Shown: positions 1 to 7,291 of the stretch, one piece after another
How the letters are laid out: each line of letters starts with the position of its first letter
Numbering within the stretch: the stretch's first letter is position 1
NCBI GenBank assembly: GCA_041397305.1
Contig: JAWKWX010000023.1
Span: 1-42,150 of the forward strand
DNA from: TMP-24 sp041397305
GTDB lineage: Bacteria; Pseudomonadota; Alphaproteobacteria; Rhodobacterales; Rhodobacteraceae
Direction of reading: 5' to 3'
DNA length: 42,150 nucleotides
The notes under the pieces: model-generated
Seen by the model: only the letters and a program-made list of their open reading frames with translations
Database searches by the model: none
Told to the model about the DNA's origin: nothing
Program-made: the position numbers and the translations under genes

Positions 1-6
1 GAAGTC

Positions 7-1626
7 ATGGTGATTCCCTTGGACGCGTTTCCATTCCTCGCCCCCGCTGGCCGCTCCTCCGGCCACACCGTGCAGTCCGTGCCAGCGGTTGCGGAGGGGG
101 AGGCCGATCCGGCGCCCTGTGCCTTCCTCGCGCTCTTCGGTCGGGCCGATGCCGATCTATTGGTGCCGGATGCCAGACCGGTGCCCGAGACCGCCGACGG
201 TAATGACGCGCCGGGCGATGGATCAGGCGACGGGCTGGTCGATGGACTGGCAGAAGTGATCGTTTCAGCGCCGGCTTTCGCGGTGCCGCCGCCCGGCGCG
301 GCGCCCAAGATCTCGCCCGACGCGCCCGCCCTCCGGGAAGCCGCGACAGCCCTGCCTGATCGGGGGCCATCGACCCAACCGACCCGCTCAACGGCAGGCG
401 GTATGTCCGACGCGGCGACAAGCCCTGCGCAGGCGGCAAGTGCGGCGGGCACCGGGTCCTTGCCTGTCGTCGCGGGCCGGAAGCCGCCGCCCGGGCACGG
501 ACGCGAGGCCGGCGATGCCCCGCCTTTGCCGATCGCCCCGCGCGGCGCACGCAGTGCCACAGGCGATGAATCGGCAAAGGCCAGGGCGTCTGTCCCCGAA
601 CGGCCCGCGCCGACGGTCCGAGCAGCCATGGGACAGGGAGAGGATGGCAAGGTCTTGCGCGCTGCAGACGAACCGGCAGTCGCTGCCGCTTCAGACGCAC
701 CGGACGACCAAGGCCTGGTCGAGACGCTGGCGCGGGTCCCGCATCGGCCGAGGCAGCACGTTCACCCGGCAATGGACCGCCCGTCGGACGACACGGGCGG
801 CCACCCAGATGGGATGAAGGGCAGGGAAACGCCGGAGGCGACATCGAAAGAGACGCGTGAGCCGGAGGGTCCGTCCATGCCTGCGGCAAGGGCGAACCCT
901 GCAGACGCGGAGCCGCCGCACCGGATCGCGCCGGGCGCAGCGCGTCGCGAGGCCTATGCGCAGCGCGAGGTCGCCAGTCCCATGCCGCGCGACCCGCCCT
1001 CCCAGCCGGAGCCCGGAGGGCCGCGAACCGACGGACCTGCGGCGCCAAGCGGCCCGACGGCACCTGTTCCCCTGCTGGCCACGGGCGATCAGCCCGGTGG
1101 TCCTGTTCCGGGTCCGGGGCCGGACGCGGACATCACCATCGGGCGGAGCCATGCGGCACCGGCCGCCGCGCCTCCGCATGCGGCAAATCATGGCGATCAG
1201 GGCGGCGCCATCGGGCGGCAGCTGGCACAGGGTCTCGACGCCCATCGCGGCGGACCGGTCGAGGTGACGCTTTCGCCCGAGGAGCTTGGCCGGGTGCGGA
1301 TGGTGCTGCAGGGGGGCGAGACCGGTCTGACGCTGACCCTGACCGCCGAGCGGCCGGAAACGCTCGACCTCATGCGCCGTCACATTGACCAGCTGGCGCA
1401 GGATTTCCGTGATCTCGGCTATCGCAACCTGGCCTTTTCCTTCGCCAACGAAGGCGGACGGCAGGGTAGCGGCTGGCAGGGGTCTGCGCGCCCGGACGGT
1501 TCCGGGCAGGCCACTTCCATTCAGGGCGCGCCCGCCGCCGATCTGGTCGGCATCGGCCAGCCGATCGCGAACCGCGCCGGACGTCCGGGCCATCCGGGCG
1601 ATGACCGGCTTGACCTGAGGCTTTGA
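7..1626 (+). CDS. fliK: Flagellar hook-length control protein FliK
   Basis: FliK sets flagellar hook length and switches the export apparatus from hook to filament substrates; it is a secreted ruler protein of the flagellar type III system. The 539-residue product has the FliK layout: about 400 residues of low-complexity, Pro/Ala/Gly-rich sequence, then a compact conserved C-terminal domain at about 400-485 containing VEVTLSPEELGRVRM (near 418-432) and a following amphipathic helix with RHIDQLAQDFRDLGY. Only that C-terminal domain is diagnostic. The ATG lies 7 bases from the window edge, so an upstream start cannot be excluded. The stop is 11 bases before flgD, consistent with one flagellar operon. 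Confidence comes from the C-terminal domain plus flgD next door. Confidence 0.85.
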   Translation: MVIPLDAFPFLAPAGRSSGHTVQSVPAVAEGEADPAPCAFLALFGRADADLLVPDARPVPETADGNDAPGDGSGDGLVDGLAEVIVSAPAFAVPPPGAAPKISPDAPALREAATALPDRGPSTQPTRSTAGGMSDAATSPAQAASAAGTGSLPVVAGRKPPPGHGREAGDAPPLPIAPRGARSATGDESAKARASVPERPAPTVRAAMGQGEDGKVLRAADEPAVAAASDAPDDQGLVETLARVPHRPRQHVHPAMDRPSDDTGGHPDGMKGRETPEATSKETREPEGPSMPAARANPADAEPPHRIAPGAARREAYAQREVASPMPRDPPSQPEPGGPRTDGPAAPSGPTAPVPLLATGDQPGGPVPGPGPDADITIGRSHAAPAAAPPHAANHGDQGGAIGRQLAQGLDAHRGGPVEVTLSPEELGRVRMVLQGGETGLTLTLTAERPETLDLMRRHIDQLAQDFRDLGYRNLAFSFANEGGRQGSGWQGSARPDGSGQATSIQGAPAADLVGIGQPIANRAGRPGHPGDDRLDLRL

Positions 1627-1637
1627 GGAAACCCCCG

Positions 1638-2312
1638 ATGGACCTGACCACCACAAGCCAGACCAGTGCCGTCCGCGAGACCCCCGCAGGCCGCGCGCCC
1701 GAGCCTCAGACAATCTCGTCTGACTATCAGATGTTCCTGAAGATGCTGACGACGCAGATGAAGAACCAGGACCCGCTCAATCCGATCCAGTCCTCGGACT
1801 ATGCGGTACAGCTTGCCACCTTCTCGGGCGTCGAGCAGCAGGTGAAGACCAACGACCTGCTCGCGGCGCTGACCGCGCAGCTTGGTGTCACCGCCATGGG
1901 CCAATATGCAGGCTGGGTCGGGATGGAGGCACGCTCCTCGGCACCCGCACCCTTCGCCGCGGGGCAACCGCTCACGGTCTACCCGACGCCGGCCAAGGGC
2001 GCCGACAAGACGGTGCTCGTCGCCTATGACGACAGAAACCGCGAGGTCTGGCGGCAGGAAATCCCGGTCTCCGCCGACCCGGTGCACTGGACGGGCACGA
2101 CGGCCTCGGGCGGGCAGGTACTGCCGGGGAACTACACGTTCAAGCTCGAGAATTATTCCGGCGGGCAGCTGACGTCGGCCGACAAGGTGCAGACCTTCAG
2201 CCGGGTGACCGAGGTCCGGCAAGGCCCGACCGGGCCGCTTCTGGTCCTGGCCGGCGGGGCGACTGTGGCGCCGGGCGATGTTTCGGCGCTCAGGCCGGGC
2301 GCCACACCCTGA
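1638..2312 (+). CDS. flgD: Flagellar basal-body rod modification / hook-capping protein FlgD
   Basis: FlgD is the scaffold that caps the growing hook and guides polymerisation of hook protein FlgE outside the cell. The 224-residue product has the family N-terminal block with DYQMFLKMLTTQMKNQDPLNP (about 29-49, key residues F, L, T, Q, N, Q, D, P) followed by SSDYAVQLATFSGVEQQ, then the beta-rich FlgD Ig-like part including VLPGNYTFKLE. ATG 1638 is preferred over TTG 1623 because GAGGAA (1625-1630) sits 7 bases before it. It follows fliK by 11 bases. Its stop is only 4 bases from the end of the convergent ubiB, leaving no room for a terminator. Confidence 0.93.
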   Translation: MDLTTTSQTSAVRETPAGRAPEPQTISSDYQMFLKMLTTQMKNQDPLNPIQSSDYAVQLATFSGVEQQVKTNDLLAALTAQLGVTAMGQYAGWVGMEARSSAPAPFAAGQPLTVYPTPAKGADKTVLVAYDDRNREVWRQEIPVSADPVHWTGTTASGGQVLPGNYTFKLENYSGGQLTSADKVQTFSRVTEVRQGPTGPLLVLAGGATVAPGDVSALRPGATP

Positions 2313-2316
2313 GACG

Positions 2317-3843
2317 CTAGAACAGGACGGCCGCCGCAACGCCGGCGGCGAAGGCCGCAAGCACAAGCGCCGCCATGGCCCAGGGGCGGCGGCGATCCCG
2401 TTTCGGCTCCTCCGGCACCGCCGCGCCGCGCACCAGAAGCGCCTCGGCGATCAGCGGCAGTTTCGGCCCGAACCGGCCCAGGACCTGCACGGTCTTCACC
2501 AGATCGCGCAAAAGCGCCTGCGGGCCGATATTGGTGCGGATGTAATCCTCGACCACCGGGCGGGCGACATCCCAGATGTTGATATGGGCATCGAGCGAGC
2601 GGGCCACGCCCTCGACCACCACCATGGTGCGCTGCAGAAGGATCAGTTCCGTCCGGGTTTGCATGCCGAACCGCTCGGTCACTTCGAAAAGGTAGGAGAG
2701 GAGATGCGCCATCGAGATCTGGTTGGCATCCATCCCTGCAATCGGCTCGCCCACGGCACGCAGCGCGCGCGCGAACTCGTTGATGTCGCGGTCGCGCGGC
2801 ACATAGCCAGCCTCGAAATGCACTTCGGCCACGCGCACGTAGTCGCGTCGGATGAAACCCATGAGAATCTCGGCATAGACCCGGCGGGTATAGGCGTCGA
2901 TCTGGCCCATGATGCCGAAGTCATAGGCGATCAGATCGCCGTTCGCCGCGACCTTCAGATTGCCCTGATGCATGTCGGCATGAAAGAACCCGTCACGCAG
3001 CGCATGGCTGAGGAAAAGCTGCAGCACCCGCGCGGCCAGCGCCTGGCAATCATGGCCCGCCGCCTTGATCGCGGCCACATCGCCAAGCGGTATCCCTTCG
3101 GCCCAGCCAAGGGTCATCACCCGGCGCGAGGAGAGATGCCAGAGCGGCGTCGGAACCGCGAAACCCGCGTCCTTCGCCGTGTTGACCGCGAATTCCGAGG
3201 CGGCGGCACTTTCGAGCCTGAGGTCAAGCTCGCCCATCACCACGCTTTCGAAATGGGCAATCACGTCGGTCGGCCGCAGGCGGCGCGAGGCGGGCGAGAG
3301 CAGTTCGATCAGACCTGCGGCGAAGTAGAAGGCGTCGATGTCGCGACGGAAGGCACGTTCGATCCCGGGGCGCAGGACCTTGACCGCCACCTCCTCGCCC
3401 GAGGCCGCGACGCGCGCGCGGTGGACCTGCGCGATCGAGGCGGCGGCGACGGGCTCGGAAAAATCGGAGAAGAGAAGCCCGACAGGCCGGCCGAGTTCAG
3501 CCGAAACCGTGGCCTGGGCGGTCGCCAGATCGAAGGGCGGCAGCTTGTCCTGCAACACTTTCAACTGGTCGGAAAGCTCCACCCCCACCACGTCGGGGCG
3601 GGTCGACAGGACCTGACCGAACTTGATGTAGGCCGGGCCGAGCGCGGTCAGGGCGCGCGTCACCGGCGGCAGGGCCGGATCGCCGCGATAGCCGAGGAAG
3701 CGGAAGGGCCAGCCGAGAACCCGCGCCAGAAGCCTTAGCCGCGGCGGCACTTCCATCGCCTCGAGCGCGAGCTTCATCGCGCCGGTGCGTTCGAAGGTCG
3801 CACCCGTGCGGATCAGCCGCCAGAGGTTGTGGGGACCCCGCAC
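2317..3843 (-). CDS. ubiB: UbiB, ABC1/ADCK-type atypical kinase/ATPase for ubiquinone biosynthesis
   Basis: UbiB is an atypical protein-kinase-like ATPase needed for coenzyme Q synthesis, thought to mobilise lipid intermediates at the inner membrane. The 508-residue protein has the family KxGQ motif (KFGQ, 74-77), the Ala-rich nucleotide loop AAASIAQVHRA (133-143) replacing a Gly-rich loop, Lys155 in VAVKV, HADMHQGN with Asp290 and Asn295, and the DFG motif at 308-310. The C-terminus (about 484-508) is a hydrophobic membrane segment, as expected for UbiB. It lies directly downstream of ubiE with a 1-base gap, so the two are very likely co-transcribed. Its older description as a hydroxylase is not supported by these motifs. 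Confidence 0.95.
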   Translation of the reverse strand: MRGPHNLWRLIRTGATFERTGAMKLALEAMEVPPRLRLLARVLGWPFRFLGYRGDPALPPVTRALTALGPAYIKFGQVLSTRPDVVGVELSDQLKVLQDKLPPFDLATAQATVSAELGRPVGLLFSDFSEPVAAASIAQVHRARVAASGEEVAVKVLRPGIERAFRRDIDAFYFAAGLIELLSPASRRLRPTDVIAHFESVVMGELDLRLESAAASEFAVNTAKDAGFAVPTPLWHLSSRRVMTLGWAEGIPLGDVAAIKAAGHDCQALAARVLQLFLSHALRDGFFHADMHQGNLKVAANGDLIAYDFGIMGQIDAYTRRVYAEILMGFIRRDYVRVAEVHFEAGYVPRDRDINEFARALRAVGEPIAGMDANQISMAHLLSYLFEVTERFGMQTRTELILLQRTMVVVEGVARSLDAHINIWDVARPVVEDYIRTNIGPQALLRDLVKTVQVLGRFGPKLPLIAEALLVRGAAVPEEPKRDRRRPWAMAALVLAAFAAGVAAAVLF

Positions 3844-3844
3844 C

Positions 3845-4612
3845 TCAGATCTTCCAGCCGGAATGCAGGGCGGCGATCCCCATCGAGAGGTTGCGGTATT
3901 TCACCTGCCCGAAACCCGCCTGCCGGATCATGGCGGCGAAACTTTCCTGATCGGGGAACTTGCGGATCGATTCGACGAGATACTGATAGGATGCGCGGTC
4001 GTTCGCGACGATCTGGCCCATCAGCGGAATGACGTTGAAGGAATAAAGGTCATAGGCCTTCTGCATCAGATCGTTGGGGATCTGGCTGAACTCCAGCACC
4101 ATCAGCCGCCCGCCGGGCTTCAGAACCCGGTAAGCCTCCGCCAAAGCGTCGGCGATGCGGGTCACGTTCCTTATGCCGAAGGAGATCGTGTAGACATCGA
4201 AGGCGCGGTCGGGGAAAGGCAGCGCCATCGCATCGCCCACGATCCAGTCGAGGCTTGACGCCATGTTTTCGGCCTCGGCGCGTTTGCGGCCCTCGACCAG
4301 CATGCTTTCGGTCATGTCGCAGACCGTGGCATGGGCCGTCCTCGCCCGGGCGAGAAAGCGGAAGGCCACATCGCCGGTGCCGCCCGCCACGTCGAGCAGC
4401 CTCTGGCCCGGCTGGGGCGCCAGCCAGTCCATCATCGCATCCTTCCACAGGCGGTGGATGCCGACGCTCATCAGGTCGTTCATCACGTCATAACGGTTCG
4501 CCACGCGGGTGAAGACGCCATGCACCATCCCGGCCTTGTCAGCCTCGGGCACGGTCTGGAAGCCGAAATGGGTGGTGCTGCCTTGATCCTGGGTCATGTC
4601 GTCGGAGGTCAT
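3845..4612 (-). CDS. ubiE: UbiE, demethylmenaquinone/2-octaprenyl-benzoquinol C-methyltransferase
   Basis: UbiE transfers a methyl group from S-adenosylmethionine to the quinol ring in ubiquinone (and menaquinone) synthesis. The 255-residue protein shows both UbiE/MenG signature regions, YDVMNDLMSVGIHRLWK (41-57) and RVLKPGGRLMVLEFS, and SAM motif I LLDVAGGTGD (72-81). Length matches the roughly 250-residue family. The start at 4612 is chosen because GAAAGG lies 6 bases upstream; an in-frame ATG at 4597 has no such site. A longer in-frame extension further upstream lacks family similarity and would run into mutM. It is divergent from mutM across 79 bases, and ubiB follows on the same strand. 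Confidence 0.95.
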   Translation of the reverse strand: MTSDDMTQDQGSTTHFGFQTVPEADKAGMVHGVFTRVANRYDVMNDLMSVGIHRLWKDAMMDWLAPQPGQRLLDVAGGTGDVAFRFLARARTAHATVCDMTESMLVEGRKRAEAENMASSLDWIVGDAMALPFPDRAFDVYTISFGIRNVTRIADALAEAYRVLKPGGRLMVLEFSQIPNDLMQKAYDLYSFNVIPLMGQIVANDRASYQYLVESIRKFPDQESFAAMIRQAGFGQVKYRNLSMGIAALHSGWKI

Positions 4613-4691
4613 GTCGGGCCTTTCGTTCCCGCCTTCCTTACACGTGGGCGGGCCTGATAGACAATGCGACGTATCGTTAGGGGAACCGCCC

Positions 4692-5543
4692 ATGCCGGAA
4701 CTGCCAGAGGTCGAAACCGTGCGGATGGGGCTTTTGCCGGTGATGGAGGGCGGCGTGATCGCCCGTGCGCAGGTCAACCGGCCCGACCTGCGCTTTCCGC
4801 TGCCCGCGCGGATGGCGGAGCGGTTGACGGGCGCACGGGTCGAGGGGCTGCGGCGGCGGTCGAAATACATCCTCGCCGATCTCTCGACCGGCGAGACGCT
4901 GCTGATCCATCTTGGCATGTCGGGACGGATGCTGATTTCGGGCCTCATGCTCGGCGCGTTCCATCACGATCACCCGGCGCCGGAAAAGCATGATCATGTG
5001 GTGCTGGACATGGAGGGCGGCGCGCGCGTGACCTTCAACGATGCGCGCCGGTTCGGGGCGATGGATCTGATGCCGACGGCGGGGGTGGAGGCGCACAAGC
5101 TTCTGCGCGATCTGGGGCCGGAGCCGTTGGGCAACCTCTTCAGCCAAACCTATCTCGCCGGGCGCCTGAAGGGCCGGGCGATGCCGGTAAAGGCCGCGCT
5201 CCTCGATCAGAAGATCGTCGCGGGGCTTGGCAATATCTATGTCTGCGAAGTGCTGCACCGCGCCGGGATCGACCCGCGCCGCTCGTCCGGCGATCTGGAT
5301 GCCGAGGAAGTGGCGCGGCTGGTGCCGGTGATACGCGAGGTCCTGTCTGAGGCGATCGCGGCCGGGGGATCGTCTCTCAGGGACTACCGGCAGGCGGATG
5401 GGGAGCTTGGCTATTTCCAGCATTCCTTCCGGGTCTACGACCGGGAAGGCCAGCCCTGCCCCACGCCAGAGTGCGGCGGAAAGATCGAGCGGATCGTCCA
5501 GTCGAGCCGGTCCACCTATCATTGCCCCGCCTGTCAAAGGTGA
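4692..5543 (+). CDS. mutM: Formamidopyrimidine-DNA glycosylase (Fpg/MutM)
   Basis: MutM excises oxidised purines such as 8-oxoguanine and then cleaves the abasic site, starting base-excision repair. The 283-residue protein begins MPELPEVE, which supplies the catalytic N-terminal Pro2 and Glu3; Lys58 in RRSKYIL corresponds to the conserved DNA-binding lysine. The C-terminal zinc finger is complete, with Cys256, Cys261, Cys278 and Cys281 in a CX4C...CX2C arrangement. The CX4C spacing is wider than the E. coli CX2C and, from memory, is usual in alphaproteobacterial homologues. The start is fixed by the required N-terminal Pro. Its neighbour on the other strand is ubiE. Confidence 0.96.
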   Translation: MPELPEVETVRMGLLPVMEGGVIARAQVNRPDLRFPLPARMAERLTGARVEGLRRRSKYILADLSTGETLLIHLGMSGRMLISGLMLGAFHHDHPAPEKHDHVVLDMEGGARVTFNDARRFGAMDLMPTAGVEAHKLLRDLGPEPLGNLFSQTYLAGRLKGRAMPVKAALLDQKIVAGLGNIYVCEVLHRAGIDPRRSSGDLDAEEVARLVPVIREVLSEAIAAGGSSLRDYRQADGELGYFQHSFRVYDREGQPCPTPECGGKIERIVQSSRSTYHCPACQR

Positions 5544-5544
5544 C

Positions 5545-5572
5545 TTGCACCGTCCGTCCCGCCTGATAGTCA
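5545..5572 (+). promoter_or_regulatory. Possible promoter for the enoyl-CoA hydratase gene
   Basis: TTGCAC (5545-5550) is followed after 16 bases by TAGTCA (5567-5572), the same TTG...TAG shape seen before other genes here. It starts one base after the mutM stop. The match to the -10 consensus is weak. Confidence 0.3.
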
Positions 5573-5592
5573 CGGGGAAACGGGAGAATGCC

Positions 5593-6369
5593 ATGACCTT
5601 TGAAACGCTTCTGATCGAAAGCCACGCATCCGTCCGCCTGATCCGCCTGAACCGGCCCGAGGCGCTGAATGCGCTGAATGCGAAACTGATGGCGGAACTG
5701 TCCACGGCGCTCGGCCAGATGGACCAGGACCCGGAGGTGCGGGCGATCGTGCTGACCGGGTCCGAAAAGGCCTTCGCCGCGGGCGCCGACATCCGCGAGA
5801 TGTCGACGAAGGGCTTCGCCGAGGTCTTCCTCGAGAATATCTTCGCGGCCGATGCCGACCGTATCCGCGCCACCCGCAAGCCGGTGATCGCGGCGGTGGC
5901 GGGCTATTGCCTCGGCGGCGGCTGCGAGCTTGCCATGCTGTGCGATTTCATCATCGCCGCCGATACGGCGAAGTTCGGCCAGCCGGAGATCAATCTCGGA
6001 GTGATTCCGGGCATTGGCGGGACGCAGCGGATGACACGTCTTGTGGGGCGGGCGAAATCGATGGATCTGCATCTGACCGGACGCATGATGGGGGCGGAAG
6101 AGGCAGAGCGCGCCGGCCTGACCGCGCGGACCGTGCCCGCCGCCGATCTGGTGGCCGAGGCGCTGGCCGCCGCGCAGAAGATTGCCGAGAAGTCGCAGAT
6201 CGCTGTGAAGGCCGCGAAGGAAGCGGTGCATAGGGCCGACGAGATGACCTTGGCGGAAGGTGTGCTTTTCGAACGGCGGCTTTTCCAGTCGCTTTTCGCG
6301 ACCGAGGACCAGAAAGAGGGGATGCTGGCCTTCATCGAGAAGCGGCCGCCGAAATTCACCGACAGATAG
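5593..6369 (+). CDS. Short-chain enoyl-CoA hydratase (crotonase, ECHS1-like)
   Basis: Enoyl-CoA hydratases add water to trans-2-enoyl-CoA in fatty-acid beta-oxidation and in butyryl/crotonyl-CoA pathways. The 258-residue protein is a single crotonase domain with both catalytic glutamates, Glu112 in GGGCELAMLCD and Glu132 in FGQPEINLGVIPG, and oxyanion-hole segments AFAAGADIREM (60-70) and GYCLGGG (104-110). The pattern through IPGIGGTQRMTRLVGR and the C-terminal EGMLAFIEKRPPKF closely follows mitochondrial ECHS1. ATG 5593 is chosen for GGGAGA at 5582-5587 and the conserved N-terminus; the reading frame stays open upstream into mutM but is not homologous. It lies between mutM and rpsT on the same strand, with no other beta-oxidation gene beside it. 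Confidence 0.93.
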   Translation: MTFETLLIESHASVRLIRLNRPEALNALNAKLMAELSTALGQMDQDPEVRAIVLTGSEKAFAAGADIREMSTKGFAEVFLENIFAADADRIRATRKPVIAAVAGYCLGGGCELAMLCDFIIAADTAKFGQPEINLGVIPGIGGTQRMTRLVGRAKSMDLHLTGRMMGAEEAERAGLTARTVPAADLVAEALAAAQKIAEKSQIAVKAAKEAVHRADEMTLAEGVLFERRLFQSLFATEDQKEGMLAFIEKRPPKFTDR

Positions 6370-6393
6370 GCGAATTTTGCGCGCGGCGCACTG

Positions 6394-6422
6394 TTGACTT
6401 CTCCGCGAGTCGCCCCTAGAAG
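6394..6422 (+). promoter_or_regulatory. rpsT promoter
   Basis: TTGACT (6394-6399, 5 of 6 to the sigma-70 -35 consensus) and TAGAAG (6417-6422, 4 of 6 to -10) are separated by 17 bases. The -10 overlaps a CTAG tetranucleotide. Transcription would begin near 6430, giving a leader of about 35 bases to the rpsT ATG. Confidence 0.6.
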
Positions 6423-6464
6423 CGCGGCTTCAGATTTACTTGAACCGAAATCGGAATCCGTCCC

Positions 6465-6734
6465 ATGGCAAATACGCCCCAGTCCAAGAAGCGCGCGCGC
6501 CAGTCCGAGCGTCGTCAAGACGTGAACAAGGCACGCCGTTCGCGGATCCGCACGTTCCTGCGCAAGGTTGAAGAAGCGATCACCTCGGGCAATTCCGAAG
6601 TCGCGACCGCCGCGCTGAAGAATGCCCAGCCCGAACTGGCGCGTGGCATCACCAAGGGCGTGCTGCACAAGAACACCGTCGCGCGCAAGATGTCGCGCCT
6701 GGCGTCGCGTGTGAAAGCGCTCGCCACCGCTTGA
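6465..6734 (+). CDS. rpsT: 30S ribosomal protein S20
   Basis: S20 binds 16S rRNA early in assembly of the small ribosomal subunit. The 89-residue, Lys/Arg-rich, helical protein begins MANTPQSKKRARQSERR and continues with RSRIRTFLRKVEEAI, the standard S20 pattern and size. It has its own consensus-like promoter upstream and a strong hairpin terminator just after the stop, so it appears to be a single-gene transcript. It precedes dnaA, an arrangement familiar in alphaproteobacteria. Confidence 0.98.
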   Translation: MANTPQSKKRARQSERRQDVNKARRSRIRTFLRKVEEAITSGNSEVATAALKNAQPELARGITKGVLHKNTVARKMSRLASRVKALATA

Positions 6735-6759
6735 CAAGCGAACCTGTCAAGACCGCTTC

Positions 6760-6797
6760 AGGGGCGCACCGCAAGGTGACGCCCCTTTCGCTTTTCG
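6760..6797 (+). terminator. rpsT rho-independent terminator
   Basis: AGGGGCG (6760-6766) pairs with CGCCCCT (6780-6786) and CACC (6767-6770) with GGTG (6775-6778), leaving one bulged A and a GCAA tetraloop. The 11-bp stem is followed by TTCGCTTTT, a short U-rich tail. Confidence 0.8.
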
Positions 6798-7204
6798 GAC
6801 AGGCGCGGATCATCAGGTCACGTAAGATTCTTGCGCTGGAACGGGCCCGAAAACCCTCCTGTCACCCGTTTGCACAGCCCTTCGGGATTCGTTCCCCCAA
6901 TCGGTGAGTCAAGCGAGAAGTTCTGTTGCGGGGCGCGCGGGCGGCTTGCTAGCGTCTGGTCAGCGATTCACTTCGTCCTGGGGGGACGGAAGACATCGGG
7001 GAAGTTGCGGGGGTGCACCCGCTCGACCTCACCGCATATCCGTAATGGTGTGCGGCATGTGCCTTTACCCGTGCGCTTGCGCGGTTGTCTGCGAAGGAAC
7101 GGTCCAGCCGATTGTTGGCAGGGTTTGCCGTTGTTTCCGACTACCCCGACCTTGTGGGATGCGGCAGCCATCGGGCTGCCCGCGTCCTTGAGGAGAACGG
7201 AGGA
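6798..7204 (+). other. dnaA upstream non-coding region
   Basis: About 400 bases between the rpsT terminator and the dnaA upstream ORF hold no gene I can support. Visible elements are a promoter-like TTG...TAG pair at 6926-6955, a perfect 10-base palindrome at 7011-7020 (GGGTGCACCC), and a hairpin with 7-bp arms GGCAGCC/GGCTGCC at 7163-7180. I see no DnaA boxes close to TTATCCACA, so an origin here is not supported. Plus-strand ORFs in the region have no recognisable protein character. Confidence 0.6.
6926..6955 (+). promoter_or_regulatory. Possible dnaA promoter
   Basis: TTGCGG (6926-6931) and TAGCGT (6950-6955) are 18 bases apart, and the -10 overlaps CTAG (6949-6952). The predicted transcript would have a leader of about 290 bases before dnaA, containing the 7163-7180 hairpin and a short upstream ORF. 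No better pair was seen closer to the gene. Confidence 0.4.
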
Positions 7205-7291
7205 ATGCCGGCCGGGCAACCGGGCGCATGGGACAGAAGATGTGGGCACAAAAAGTATGATCGAGAAAACCTGGGGGCAGGCTCAAGATGA
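7205..7291 (+). CDS. 28-codon upstream ORF overlapping the dnaA start
   Basis: ATG 7205 follows a strong ribosome binding site, AGGAGA at 7191-7196, with 8 bases of spacing; a second purine run GGAGGA lies closer. The predicted 28-residue peptide begins MPAGQPGAWDRR and ends at TGA 7289-7291, in a different frame from dnaA and 35 bases past the dnaA ATG. I recognise no domain. The dnaA ATG at 7257 has only a poor ribosome binding site, so translation of this ORF could couple to or compete with dnaA initiation. It may instead be a chance ORF; peptide conservation was not testable here. Confidence 0.35.
   Translation: MPAGQPGAWDRRCGHKKYDRENLGAGSR

Noticed and set aside
5..1063. 352-codon minus-strand ORF opposite fliK
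   Set aside because: FliK low-complexity sequence leaves the reverse frame open; the product is Arg/Pro-rich without domains.
6904..7191. 95-codon plus-strand ORF upstream of dnaA
   Set aside because: Cys/Arg/Pro-rich with no ribosome binding site or domain; looks like chance coding in a leader.
6798..7256. Chromosomal origin between rpsT and dnaA
   Set aside because: No site close to the DnaA box consensus was seen; the nearest, TTTGCACAG around 6868, is a poor match, and there is no AT-rich unwinding element.
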